Made by a program: the position numbers and the translations under genes
Notes under the pieces: model-generated
What the model was told of the DNA's origin: nothing
The model's input: the letters and a program-made list of their open reading frames with translations, nothing else
Database searches by the model: none
Shown here: positions 46,641 through 58,800 of the stretch, in pieces
Layout of the letters: every line of letters begins with the position of its first letter
Position numbering within the stretch: position 1 is the stretch's first letter
NCBI GenBank assembly: GCA_026261815.1
Contig: JAMPIT010000848.1
Span: 4,588,001-4,652,000, forward strand
DNA length: 64,000 nucleotides
Direction of reading: 5' to 3'
Origin: Monarcha castaneiventris obscurior
Lineage: Eukaryota; Chordata; Aves; Passeriformes; Monarchidae

Positions 46641-49589
46641 CCTGAAAATATTTTGACCTTTATCTTCCCTTTTGCAGCAGGTGAACCCAACAGCTCTGGG
46701 GGTGTCACAGCACTCACAACATCTGCCAGCTGTGAATTGCCCTAGAATGAGTGCTGAAGGGGGCTGTGACTCCCTTTGGGGCCACACAGATCCATACCCA
46801 GCACCTGCCGTGCCTTACAAGACTTCTTCCATCTCCATTGAGGAACAATGCTATTAGCTTCCCCTTCCTGTGCCTTTTCAATCAGTGGAAACATCTCTTC
46901 CCTCAGTTCACCTAATTAAGTGTCAGGAGTTGATCTTTGGGCTGAAATTCGTACCTGAATGTGGGAACAAGTTTTACAGAGAGATTTTTGTCATTTATTG
47001 GCAAGTCAAATACAAAGAGCCAAGGGGGCTGCCTGAGCTGAAGGTTACGTCATCTGTAGTTTCTTTAGTTGTTTTTCTTTTAATGTAATAACTAAGTATT
47101 GAATTAATTTGTTTGCCACTCTGGACTCTACCACATCCCTCCTTTTAGATGAATCATTTAATATTCCTTAAAATTACTGATAAAACCAACCTTTAATTTT
47201 ATTTCTTTCTGTCTCCATCCACTGTTCAGCACTTCCTCGTGCAGAGTTATTGCCGTCACTGAGCCCCAAACACATCTCACTGCAAACTCCTTTTGATTCT
47301 GCCACACTCAAAGTATCTGGGATGAAATTTTTCACAGCAGGTTCCTGCCCCCCACTGACTTGGTTAGGAAAGAGTTCAGGCCAGAGATTTTGATTTTCCA
47401 AGAAAGAGGATAAAGAGAAATGTTGTTTTACTCCCCCTAACAGAAAAAACCTCCAGCAGTCTCTCCTTTTAGAAGGTGCTCCTTGCTTTTGAGCTGGGAT
47501 TTGAAACCCCTGTTGGGGATTTTCCTGTCTTGAAACTACATCAAGCATGTCCCTTCGTGCATTAGGAAAAATGCAGTGCATGGAAAATGAAGATTTGCAA
47601 GGTCTTCGTTGCTGAAAACGCCAAGGTTTTGTTTCATTTGCACTGGAGGTGCTCATGTGTGGGACGAGGATCTCTGCTGTGGCTGGGGGTGTGAGATGCT
47701 GTGAACCTGCAGAACCCAAAGGCACAGAGGGCAAGGAGCTGTCCCAGCATCCAGGGCCTCTTGGTGATGCTCAGGCAGGGGGACATGAGGAGTTAAGAGT
47801 TCTCTTTCGGATCAGAAAATGCCTGGACCTGTGGGATGGCTGTGGTCAGACTGGGTTGGGATAAGGGCTGTGGGGATGTGACCAAGTTTAGAGCTTGGTG
47901 ACGAGGAGGAATAAAACACACACAAACCCCCAGGGTCCTGCATTTTCTGTTGTCTCCTGCCTTCTTCCCTTTGCATTTCCTTTCATCCTGAGAGCACCAC
48001 AAGACAAGGAATCCTTAATAATCAAATTGATTGACTCTAACCTGTATTTAAATGAGGACAGTCCAATCTCAGAAGCTGAGCTGTCAGTTCCTTATTTTAT
48101 TATATTTCTTTAATGGTGTTTACTTGGAATTAGAGAGCCAAATTCTCTACTGGCAGAAGCTATTGTCACTAGAAGGGATTTTGGCTATCAAATTCATGTT
48201 TGTTTTAGTGTTGTGTATTATTTATTAACTTATAAAGCACCATGCCACTGCACAGTGATGGATCCCCATTAATTTTGCATTAATGCACATGCCATCGAAT
48301 ATATTCTGGAGGGTGGCACTGGGCTTTCTGGGCTGCTTTGCCTCAGACACCCACTGGTCCTGTCCTTGGCGTGTCAGGTGAGGTGGGGTTAATGATTCCT
48401 CTGTGAAACGAGCACAGGTCCATTCACAGCTCTACAGCAGCACTCAGCCATCTTCCAGAGGAAACAGGGTGTGAAAATAGGATTTAAATCTGGATGGACT
48501 TGTATGGTAGCCCTTCTGTTCTGAATTTGTAAGGGAGAACAAAATAACCTCTGGATATTTATTTATGCTAAATATCAAAGCGGGGCTGGCAGAGGTAGAG
48601 CACACACTGCTAGGAAGGAAGCTTGGATAGCTCAGAGAGGGATCCCAGACTAGGGCAAAACTTGTGTTGCATGATGGATGTTGCAGTCCTGCCTCTCTCA
48701 GGTTTGACCCCTTTCTTCAGGTATCTGGGAAGTTTAGGGTTTCTTTCCAGAGCTGCCTACAGAAAATAAAGCTAAAACTCCTGAACAGATCAGAATTTAA
48801 AGTTTATTTAATTTGTATCCAGCCAAGAGGACTGGAGAAAGAGTCCCAGCTGGGTGAGTGCCCCGGAGCACCATGGAAGCCTAACACGGCTGGGGGAGTG
48901 CAGTGGTCATTCAGAGCAGAGGAAATTCAGAACAAACAGCAGTGGCTGGGTAACAAATGGCCATGGTGCGTTCACTGACATTTGTGAGCTGAGTGGAGTC
49001 TCAGCTGGCTGAATGCTTATGGCGTGTCTGCATGCCCAAAGGAAAATAAGTATTTATTTCGCTTTTCTTTATGGTCAGTATCTACTAAGAACCATTTTCT
49101 GGCTGCTGTTAGCTGTGTGCTGTGGTGTTTGTATCAGGAAAATAATGGGACACTATTTCACACCCTGGAAATATGGCATGAAATCCTGGCCCTCCGGAGC
49201 ACTGTGCAAAGATTCCATTAACCCTTGAGGCGCCAGGATTTCATCCTCAATCCCTTCACTGAATGCCTCATCTTTACTGACCCTGGAAAGCTTTCTAAAA
49301 ATGATATGTTTCTGAGCCAGGGAGCCAAAATGATCTTTTCACTCCTGCGTGGAGGAGAGGAGCCAGGGTTTATTCCAGTAGCTTCTGAGCTGGGCCACAT
49401 GACATGTTGGGCAGCAACAGCTTTGGGAGATGGTCCTACGGCCCCAGAGTTCAGTCCCAGATCTCTCTTACTGGGGCTGCCGTGGGCTGGTCCCAGTCAG
49501 AGCCTTTCACTGCTGGGAGTGTCAGAGCCTTGAGCTGCACTGAGCTCCCTCACTGTCCCCTTTTGGTTTTGTCTCCCCTGGTTCAGTAA
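46641..49589. other. Unannotated non-coding stretch
   Basis: No gene or transposon is recognised. A tRNA-like start (gcttggatagctcag, 48621-48635) has no B box. A minus-strand 186-codon frame (47174-47734) has no domain. Confidence 0.5.
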
Positions 49590-50420
49590 ATGCCTTTAAT
49601 GGAGCCCTCCCCACTTGGAGGGAGGTGCTGCCTAGGCACAGACAGCGAGGCTATGGCCAGGATGGCCTGTGGATGGCCAGGGGTAGTATTTTTAAATAAT
49701 CTGGCTGCTGGGAAACCAGGCACGCTTGTGTGCCCCCAGCTCTGTCCAGGCAGAGCTCAGGGCTCCTGGCAAGCTTTACCTGAGTTATTTACTGTTCCCT
49801 CTCTGTTTGCTGCTGGTGCATCCACAGCTCCAGACATCCCTGACGTGTCGTTTCCACCTCACCCTTTCTCCATCTCTACAAAACCTCTCCCTTCAAACAG
49901 TGAAGTGGATCTCAGGTGTGCAGGGACACCCAGCTCCTCCCATGTGTGCCCCACTGCTTGGAGCCAGCCTGGACCTCCAAAGCTGCCCCCCCAATCCTGT
50001 TCCTCCCTCCCCATCCCCTCCTGTGCCACCTGCCCGTGTGCAATTGCCAGGAGCAGTGGGTGCCCAGCAGCACCACTGGCGGGTGGCTGCACATCGGAGC
50101 AAGTGTTCCATGAAATCACAGAGCATCCTGGCACATCACAGCCCATCTCCTCTCCTCCTGCTGGTGTCTTGCACTCACTTTACACCTCTCAGGCTGCTGC
50201 TGCTCTGCAGCTATCAGCTCCTGGGGTGTTCCCCTTCCCTCTCGTCTTTATGGGCTGTCACATCCACCAGCATGAAACACTGGTGTCTCAGCAAAGGGGA
50301 GATTTTGGAAAGCCACTTTTTATCAAAGCACAGCTGCTGAGACGAAAATCTTATTTCTGTGGCCTCCTTGGACTCACCCCTTCCTCGCACTTTGCTCTAC
50401 CTCTCACTGTCTCTTCCTAA
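49590..50420 (+). other. Longest open frame of the window (276 codons), probably not coding
   Basis: An ATG-initiated frame runs 276 codons, rich in Pro, Ser, Leu and Ala. A 204-codon frame overlaps it in another phase, and shorter antisense frames overlap too. The stretch is C-rich and stop-poor, which inflates all frames together. No domain, signal peptide or membrane pattern is clear. No CpG island or start-site context is seen upstream. I consider chance much more likely than a gene. Confidence 0.12.
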
Positions 50421-52927
50421 AGTATCACTGACTTTCCAGCTCCACACTTTCTGGAGTTGTCATTGTTGTCTTAGTCCCACCAAGGCACATTTGTCGTGGG
50501 AGAGGGAGTGGAGGAGGAAGAAATGTGTGAAGGAGACAAGCCCATTCTATAAAACCTGTCCCAGCTCTGGTTTGTTCATGAGGGTGAGCATGGCCTGGGA
50601 AGGAGCCTTTGCTGGCATCAACACCAGGCTGCTCTGAGACATACAGAGCACCTTAATTTTGGAGCCATGTCTGCAGGCAGCATGATAATGGGATGGGTCC
50701 TGACTGTGCACATCTCCTTCCAGCCTCTGTGCTGCTGTGCACGTGGAGAGAACAAGCTCGGGATAGATGAGCTGAGCCTGGAGTAGGCTTGCAGTCAGAT
50801 CCACTGCAGGCAGAGATTTATACCAACTAAGGATCCAGCCTGTGCAATCTGGTTGAACCTTAATTTCTGCTCAGATTCCACTTTCCATTAGCACTCTGTG
50901 AGCATTTGCTTGACAGCAGAAATTTTTCACTCCCTTAGGAAAGGCAGTCACGTTTCAGGGAAGGCTTCTGCGTTCGGTTCATCTCCACACCCGCCTGCAC
51001 TCCCAGACAGGCACAGAGCTCTGCTTTGCATAATCACATTGGTTCTTAGCCATGGCAATATATTCACATCTTCAGACACCTGGCAGTCAGACCCAGCTCT
51101 CTCCAGCAGCCTCCCTGCTGGAAAAGCAATTATATTTGTGCAGTTGGTGGAGAGTTTGTAGGAAACTGCCGCCCGAAAGGGAGCTGAGTGTTTTTTGGGG
51201 TAACCATTGCAAGGGGAGCATTGCACCCGAACTTGTTCTCAAGAAGTCAAGAATAATTGTAAACTGCATCCAGCAGGGGAAAATAAACTGTAATTCATTA
51301 ATGGGTGTGTTGATGGGCTTGGCTTCCACTTCGTGGTTGAGATACGTCAGCCTCTAGGGATGAAATTCTTTTGAGTGGCAAAAGGAGGCAGAACCTTTTT
51401 ATCTGAATCAAAGTGAAAAAAAAATTAAAAAACACGAAAGTAACCAGTTCTACCTCTCCTGCCCAGTTCCTTTCCTGTACAAACCAGGCTGCAGTAACAC
51501 TCCCAAGCTCTCCCCACTTCTGCTCACTTGGGCTGAGCTGCTGCTATTTGCATCTTCTGCCCACGGCATCCCTATTAAAAAAGTCCATCTCTAATGAAAC
51601 AATCCCATAATTTTAAACTTCATGTTAAAATTCATTGCTGCTGGATCCTGGGGTACCTCATTGACTTTTGGTAGCATTCCCTGTGGCTGGCATCTGGCAG
51701 GGAGGAGGCAGGGAGGCTGATCCCACCCTGGGGTGAGGAGATGAACCAGCCCCAGATCTCCTGGGGCTCCCCCAGGCCCTGAGACCCCGCCAGGCAGGAG
51801 TCACACACGTGCTTTGCCTGCCTCTGTGTTTGCAGTCAGATAAAAGAAAAAGCCCTGCCACATGACAGAGAGATGGAACTGCCTCAAAGCTGAGGAAACA
51901 GACTTTTGGGGGAGAAATTAAGTAGAAAATGCGACTGTCTCCAGTTCAAAGTCTTTGTGGACACTGGAAGGCAGTTTCAATTCTTTCATTCTGTGATCCA
52001 AGACCTTAAGTGACTTGAATGAGAAACTTAAGTTAAAAGAGGAGAAAATATTTTGCTGTATTTTTCTTTTTTGTTGTCGTTGTTTTTTGAACATAAATGT
52101 CATTTGGATACAATGGATATGAAGAGCTGCAACGTTGTCTTTCCTTCCCATCTACACTGAAAAAAAGGAAAATATGTAGGGATGGAGCCAAAGCATGATC
52201 TTGCTTAATGTACCCAGATGTAAAGCTGAAGTGAATCTCATACTATAAATCCAAGTGTTTCAGGTTCTCACTTGTGTAACAGAGATAAAAGTCTAACACA
52301 GAGGTTCCAAAAATCCTCCCAAACCTTCCAAGGCTCAGTCAGACCCACATGCATAGTCCAAAATAAATTGAATTTTCTGGAATAGCTCCAAGATTATGTC
52401 TACAGTGATTCCAAGACTTCTCTTTTTTCCAATTCAAATGAGCCCTATTACACATCGTGAATGTCTGCAGGAGAAACTCAGCCTATTTCATAAAACCTTA
52501 TTATATATTTTAATGCACACAAGGTAAACATGAAAATGTCTCCTGGGCATTTTTTTGTTTCAGTTTTATAATTTCATTGTGCTCTTTGGTTACTTATGAA
52601 AAACCTTCAAGAAAAAAAAACCAAAGCAACAAAACACTTTTGTGATGCTTATTTTAGCTCCACCAGGGCTCTGTGTCAGACTCTGAGCTTCATGGGGGTG
52701 TTTAAGTGACTTGGGTGAGTGTGATTAATCAGTGAAAGTGTAACAAGTCCCCATGAGTCAAGTAACACCATTTGGGAAACAACTTCCCCCTGCAGCAGCT
52801 GCTCATCCACCCCAAAACTGATGCTGGTGCTGTTCTTCCCTGGCTTCATATGGGCTCCAGCATCAGGCAGAGGCTTCACTTCTATCCCCCAATGGATGTC
52901 ACAAAGCTGTGTATGCCTTAGCACCAC
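50421..52927. other. Unannotated non-coding stretch
   Basis: There is no recognised gene or mobile element. Sequence from 52000 to 52650 is AT-rich with several A/T runs. Confidence 0.55.
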
Positions 52928-53142
52928 CACACACCCCAGATCTCATCACCACACACCCCAAATCACACCACCACACACCCCAGATCTCATCACCACACAC
53001 CCCAAATCACACCACCTCACACCCCAGATCCCATCACCTCACACCGCACATCTCATCACCTCACACCCCAGATCTCATCACCTCACACCCCAGATCACAT
53101 CACCACACACCCCAGATCTCATCACCTCACATCCCTGATCTC
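52928..53142. repeat. 22-bp minisatellite, about 9.8 copies
   Basis: Nine complete 22-base units and one partial unit run in register without indels. Each starts cacacacccc or ctcacacccc and ends in catcac or accac. The first four alternate two variants (agatctcat and aaatcacac cores), giving a 44-base higher-order unit, whereas later units are mostly the ctcacacc type. It is C/A-rich on this strand. Because 22 is not a multiple of three, every frame reads a repeated His/Thr/Pro peptide, which explains the apparent open frames at 52821-53238. Confidence 0.95.
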
Positions 53143-54168
53143 CCTAAACATGACCCCTTCTACCCTGTGCTGTCTGATCCCACTGGTGGCATGAAATGTC
53201 TGCCTGAGATGGGAGATCTGTTCCCAAAGCCCTGTTAGAGACTTCCACAGCAGCTACAAACTGGTGAACAGGGTACACAGACTCTTTCCTGCCACTGGGA
53301 TGAGGCACTTCTGGGTCAGCTTTTTCACCTCGCTCCCATCACCTCTCTGCAGCGTTTTTTCTGAGTGCTGCACAGTGTGGTGAAAATGAAGGTCAGCACA
53401 GAGAAAAAGCCTGTCCTTTGAGGAAACAGTTCTGGGTTTGCTGTGGACCTGTACTCTGTAGCTCGTGGATCAGTTCTGGGCTACAGAATAATTTCAATTT
53501 CGTCCAGGACTGGATAAAGACATGGAGAATAAAATCCAACTGGGTTTGCTTGGAATAAGCAGCCTTGAGCAGGATCCACGTCACACTGAGCCAGGGGGTC
53601 AGGCTGGCCCTGGTGAGCCAAAAATAAGGCAGGAGGGTCCATGGACCAGCACAGATCTTACACCTAAAATGTGCAGTGCACTAAGAAAACCCCACTGCAG
53701 ATATTGATGTCTCAGGGACCCACATTTTCCTTTGCACAATGCAGAGAAAAATTTTCATCCTCCAGAGAGATGCGGGAACAAAATGCAAATTCCTTTAGCA
53801 CCAGGACTGGGATATTAGAGCAAGGCAAATGTGTTAGGGTCGCTATTGTCAGAGCCCTATCAGGCTGTAATTGTCCTGCTGAGCTTCACCTGGGCCCTCA
53901 GCCCTTGCTAGGGGCTGTATTTAAGCTCAGACTGTTAGCCCAGCCCTTTCCTTGGGTAGGGCTGTGTGTGTGTGCTAAACCTGGCCTTGCTCCTTGCTGT
54001 CTCTGCCCAGCCTTGACTCTTCCTCACCTCCTGTGGGCTCTCCTGGGATGTCTGCTGGACCTGTTTGTGCCTCCCTGGCCCTGTGCCTCCCTTCATCCTC
54101 TTGTGCAGGGCAGCCTGTCCCTTCTGCACCTCCAGGTATCTCCCCTGGTATTCCCTGCTCCTCCTTTT
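53143..54168. other. Unannotated non-coding stretch
   Basis: No gene or transposon is recognised. A short (TG)6 run lies near 53963-53974. Confidence 0.55.
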
Positions 54169-54352
54169 GAATCCCAGAATGGTTTGGGTTGGAGGCACCT
54201 TAAAGACCCTGCTGTTCCAAATCCCCTGCCATGGGCAGGGGCACCTTCCCCTACCTATCCCAGGCTGCTCCAAGTCCTGTCCAGCCTTGGACACTGCCAG
54301 GGATCCCGGGGCAGCCACAGCTTCTCTGGGCACCCTGTGCCAGTGTTTCCCA
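54169..54352 (-). mobile_element. CR1 LINE 3' fragment, minus strand
   Basis: The plus strand reads gaatcccagaatggtttggg, ttggaggcaccttaaagacc, cctgccatgggcaggggcac, ggctgctccaagtcctgtcc, then ggggcagccacagcttctct and gggcaccctgtgccag. This is the reverse complement of the CR1 3' end, retaining its 3' terminus. Frames of 242 and 132 codons through this stretch are CR1 and flanking artefacts. Confidence 0.92.
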
Positions 54353-55815
54353 GGGCAGAAAGCTGTGGAGCTGTCACAGGAGCAGATGTGCAGAGCTGAG
54401 GGGGTTTAAATGCCAGGTAGGAAAGCATCCCAACCCTCAGGCTCTGCTCCCTGCCCATACACAGGGCAGGATGTTCCCCTGGGGGAGGATCTCCACGAAG
54501 CCAGGATGGAAAGCAGGGATGAGCTGCAAGTGCTCTCCAAGCTCCAGCTGAGAAGGTGGCATTTCAGCGGGGCTGTGACTGGGATGTTAACACATTTCTG
54601 GCACTGAGCTGAGCACTGGGTGACACTTCTGTGTCTCGGCACTGGTGAAGGCTGGTGACCTTTTAACAAGTTCCCTATTTAGCATTGCATAGACAGCTCT
54701 TAAATGCAAACTGTTACCTTTTCGTTGAGGTGCAGAGAGTTACAGTTCCAGGCCTCTGACAAACATCTGTTTCACTTTGCATTTTCAATTCTGGCTCAGA
54801 TAATGGGAACTCTTGTACAAGAAAGTGAAAAACAGCAAGAGTCTCCATTATTTACCAGTGGAGAGGTATAAATGGCAGAGCCAGAGCCCTGCTCCTGTGA
54901 TTTCACTTTTATGGGTCATTACTGTAACTGGCTTGTGCTGCTCTTCTTTTAACATACAAATGGCACCACTTTATTTCCTGTGGGTGGGATTGATTCCCCT
55001 CCCAAGGGGTCCCCATTGAACCCAGCATTATTTACACTGAGCATGGAAAGAGCTGTTATTTCTTCAGTCATGGAAACCCTTTTATTTTTTTAAGGCTTAG
55101 CTCTGTTTTCTCTGTTGCAGAGCCCCCTCACAGGCTGGTAACTATTGTGGCACTGTAAGTTCCAGCAGGAGCTTAAAGGTTTGTGGAGGTAAGGAAGTTA
55201 AAGATCACTGTGCATATGTCTACTTATTTCCATCAAAGTGGTACTGCTTAGAGGTTTGTAAGAGTGTTTCAAGGTATGTTAGCAATGTAAAGAAATGTTA
55301 TAAAAAGCAAGGTATCTAATTTCTTTTGGCCCCTGAACAAAAATCTGTGCAAGTTCAAGTCCTGCAGCTGGAACTCTTTGTCTTTTCAAGAGATTGGGAA
55401 CCTCTGGGTGTGCTTCTGCTGCCAGGGAGTGGCTGTGCCCTGGCATTTTGGGGATGCAGCTCCTCTGATCAGCAGGTCCTGGGGTGGTTTCAGATGCAGC
55501 TCAGGGTTTGGTGTACTGCTGCAGGGTTCCCTGGATTGCCAACTCAGCCACTCAAGGGGAAGGTGCTGTCACAGCTTTGCAGAGACTTTGCTTGGGATGT
55601 TTTAAATGTTGCTCCTTCAGCTTGGCACAGTGCTGGGCACTTGGTGTTCTCAGGTTTGTGGGAGGAATGCACTCACCTCCAGCTACCTGAAACCATCCAC
55701 ACATGGCATCAGATTCCCAAAGTGATTGGTTACCTAACAGATCTGTGCAGGTGTTCAGCATATGGATTTCTCCTCCATGTTTCTAGAAAGAGTAAATTAA
55801 GCAACTTCTAAAATC
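54353..55815. other. Unannotated non-coding stretch
   Basis: Nothing is recognised. A 161-codon plus frame (55326-55811) ends just before the palindrome and has no known relative. Confidence 0.5.
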
Positions 55816-55863
55816 CTGATCAGTACTAAAATCCTTCTAAAATCCTTCTAAAGTACTGATCAG
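55816..55863. repeat. 12-bp-arm inverted repeat with a direct-repeat loop
   Basis: The left arm ctgatcagtact (55816-55827) and right arm agtactgatcag (55852-55863) are exact reverse complements. The 24-base loop holds two copies of an 11-base unit (aaaatccttct). Each arm contains the restriction-type palindromes TGATCA and AGTACT. It could fold as a cruciform or as an RNA hairpin. Confidence 0.85.
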
Positions 55864-58800
55864 ATCTAAAGAGCAGAACTTTGCTGGTAGTGCCTTGCAC
55901 AGCAGAGCCCAGCTGAAGATGGCTAAAGGTCTTCCCAGATGTTTTTTTTCTTAGTGAAACACTGGAAGATAAGATAAATATGATAAGTTACAGGAGGAAT
56001 GAGAGGGGTGGGAGGGAGGCTGCAGGAGAGGAAAGAGGGATGGCTTGGTCTGCAGCTGAGTCAGTTCTGATGCAACTTTTATCCTTTTTCACTACCCCAC
56101 AAGTGGCGTGACAAGTGCTGCAAATACAAATATTCATTTTTCTTCCTGTAATAAAACTGTCACTGAAGAAAACAAAACATCAGGCAAAAACTCTGTTGCT
56201 TTCCAGATGGAGAAGCAGCTCCATGGCATGAGCCTTGTTCTGAGAATGAAGTACCAACGATGGGGTTTGGGGGGCTCTGGGATTTGGGGGTTTGCTGTGT
56301 GGGGTTTGTTTTTGCCCTGGAGGCAGCAATACCCTGCCCATACACAGAGGAGCAGGACAGCAATGTGATGCTGACTGAAAGTGAGTGAAGCTGCAGAAGC
56401 TGGTGCTCCAGCTAGCAGACAGCAAGAGAAACTGAGGGCATTGGGGGCATAAAGTTGTCAAATAATTGCGATGTTGGAATGTTGCATAGCAACAATAAAG
56501 ATCCTCTGTTTTTGTAGCCAGAGTGGGCATTACACACCAGCCAGGTCTGCTGTTCCATCAGTAAAGAATTGCATCCAAACCCCTGAAGCCAGCGGGCACA
56601 ATAGAGCCAAACACAGTCGATGTTGTTTACTTGCTGTGGTCTTCTGTGTTTGCTGTCAATGATTCCAACTGATCCCACTTAAAATCCTATCCTTGATAAA
56701 GGTGTTAAATTAAAACCGTTCTCTATAACTGATGATCCTTTTAACCTTCTTTGGCAAGGAGGTGACTCCTCCTCCACGTCCCTCCCTGGCTCAGAACAGC
56801 ACTTCATTAATACATTCTGTTCCTGAGGTGCAGGTTCACGTGGCCTCAACAGCACCTTCTTCACCCCCACCCTTCCTCTGGATTTCCTCCTGCTCCTCCT
56901 GCCTTTGGCTGGGATCTCTCTTCCTTCTGCCAGGTCAGGTCTAGGAGAGCAGTGATTAGAAATAATGTTAATTGCTAAACTGCTTAAATCAAAAGCAGCA
57001 GTGGAACAGTTCCCACACTGCTCTCACCCTCCTGCACCACAAGCTCCCTGCCCCATGTTTGTCACAGCAAATATTGACTATTTTGATGGTTATTTAACCA
57101 CATGGCTGTGCCTTGCCATGAAGTATCTTGCATCCTGCTGGGTAGCTTCAAAGACATTTTCAGTGGCCTTTTCTCCATTGCAATTAGAGGGTCAAGGTCA
57201 AATAATCACACAACAGAATTGCTCTCTGCTTCTTTGCTGTGATCTTTTTGTGCCTCAGCTGGAGATGGCTTTCATGTGACCTGGAACTACTCCAGAGCTC
57301 AAAAAAACCCCCACAAAAAATCCAACCTACAATCAACATGCACACACAGAGCTTTAAAGGTATTGCACATTATTTTGTTGGACGTGGGCTTCTGCCTCCT
57401 GTTGTGAAGGTCAAAAAGCAGAAGCTCTTTTTTTTCCTCTCCAAGTGCCACTCTCTCAAAAGCTAACGCTGGAAGCCCTGGCAATGAAAGCTCAGCTGAT
57501 ATTGTCCAGGTAATGTCAGTTTGGACTTTCTCAAGTGTTCCCACCTTGGCTGAGAGCCCTGGCTGAGCCTGAACTGCTGCTCCCCTGGGAGTCAGGGCTC
57601 CTGTTGGGAACACATCCCTGGGTTCCTGCTGCAGCCCTGGCTGCCAGGAGCAGCCACAGGTCACACCAGGGCTCCAGTTCTGCAGACACCTGCCCACAAA
57701 GGGCTCTTTAGAGACCTCCCTCAGCTGCTTTTATGAGCCCACACGTTGATTTGGATTCACAAGCAGCTCAGATGGACTCGTGGCTCTTGGTCCAAAAGCT
57801 CAAATTTTTACAGCCTGCTGCAAATCTTTTTTGTGTTGGACCAGGTAAGTTAATGGCACACAAGACAAAACCACCTAGGCTTTTTTTATTCTTCCTACTC
57901 CAAGCTGAAGGATGCTCAAATACTTCATTCTTTTTACTGCTGGAATCCTTCTAATTTCCAGCCTAAACTTATTCTCCCCCAAGGCATCATTTCTCATTTG
58001 TTCTTGTGTCATGGTTATATTTTATATCTGCAGCAAGGACAAATTGCAGATTTAAATAGCAGGGATGCTGCAAAGTTTTGCCTGAGTGCAGATGGAACAA
58101 CTTTCTTGCAATAATTACATAGTTGTTACTGTTTTCATCTGATTAGCTGGAAATATACTGATTTTTCTCCTCCTGTACTTCCCATGAAAGTTCCTTTCAT
58201 CAACAGTTGATACAAATGTTACTCTGTAGGGGGTTGTTGCAGTTCCTGTAGATTTAAAAAACCATAATATCTTGCTTTTAAATATGTCTGATCATTTGTA
58301 CCATTATTACTCCCTTTACGACATCCTGGAAAGGAAACAGCAGAGGAGGACATGGAGATCCATGAAATTATAGGAGCAAGGGTGGATTGACATTGATTTC
58401 TTGCTATTTCCCCCATTCTATGAGCACCTGGAAATTAATATGAGGGTTTCCAAGTGCACAGAATTTGTCACTGATCCAGCAGAGCCTGGGCTGGAAGCAG
58501 TTTGGAGCTGGGAGGGGAAGGTGTCCCACAAGTTTTCCCAGTTGTCACTGCCCTGGGCACACCCCAGGTGAGTTATGTCACCTCTGGGAGCTCGGGCAGA
58601 GGCACAGCAGGGCTGCAATGGGCTTTGTGACCTGGGGCTGCAAGAGCCTCAATAAAATGCACACACTTCGTTCCCCCTCCAAATGTTCAATGAGCATCTG
58701 TGCTTTATTGCAGGAATATATCTTAGCCCTCACTTGTTCCTGTTTGTAACTCGCCTGAAAGGGAAGCAAACCCCTGATTTTAAGGAATGTTGTAAAACCA

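Noticed and set aside
48621..48700. tRNA-like start (gcttggatagctcag)
   Set aside because: It resembles a tRNA A-box region, but no B box, anticodon arm pairing or SINE tail follows.
52821..53238. Open frames encoding His/Thr/Pro-rich repeats
   Set aside because: They are translations of the 22-bp minisatellite. All frames read similar repeats because 22 is not divisible by three.
53671..54399. 242-codon plus-strand frame
   Set aside because: It runs into a minus-strand CR1 3' end, and the remainder has no recognisable domain.
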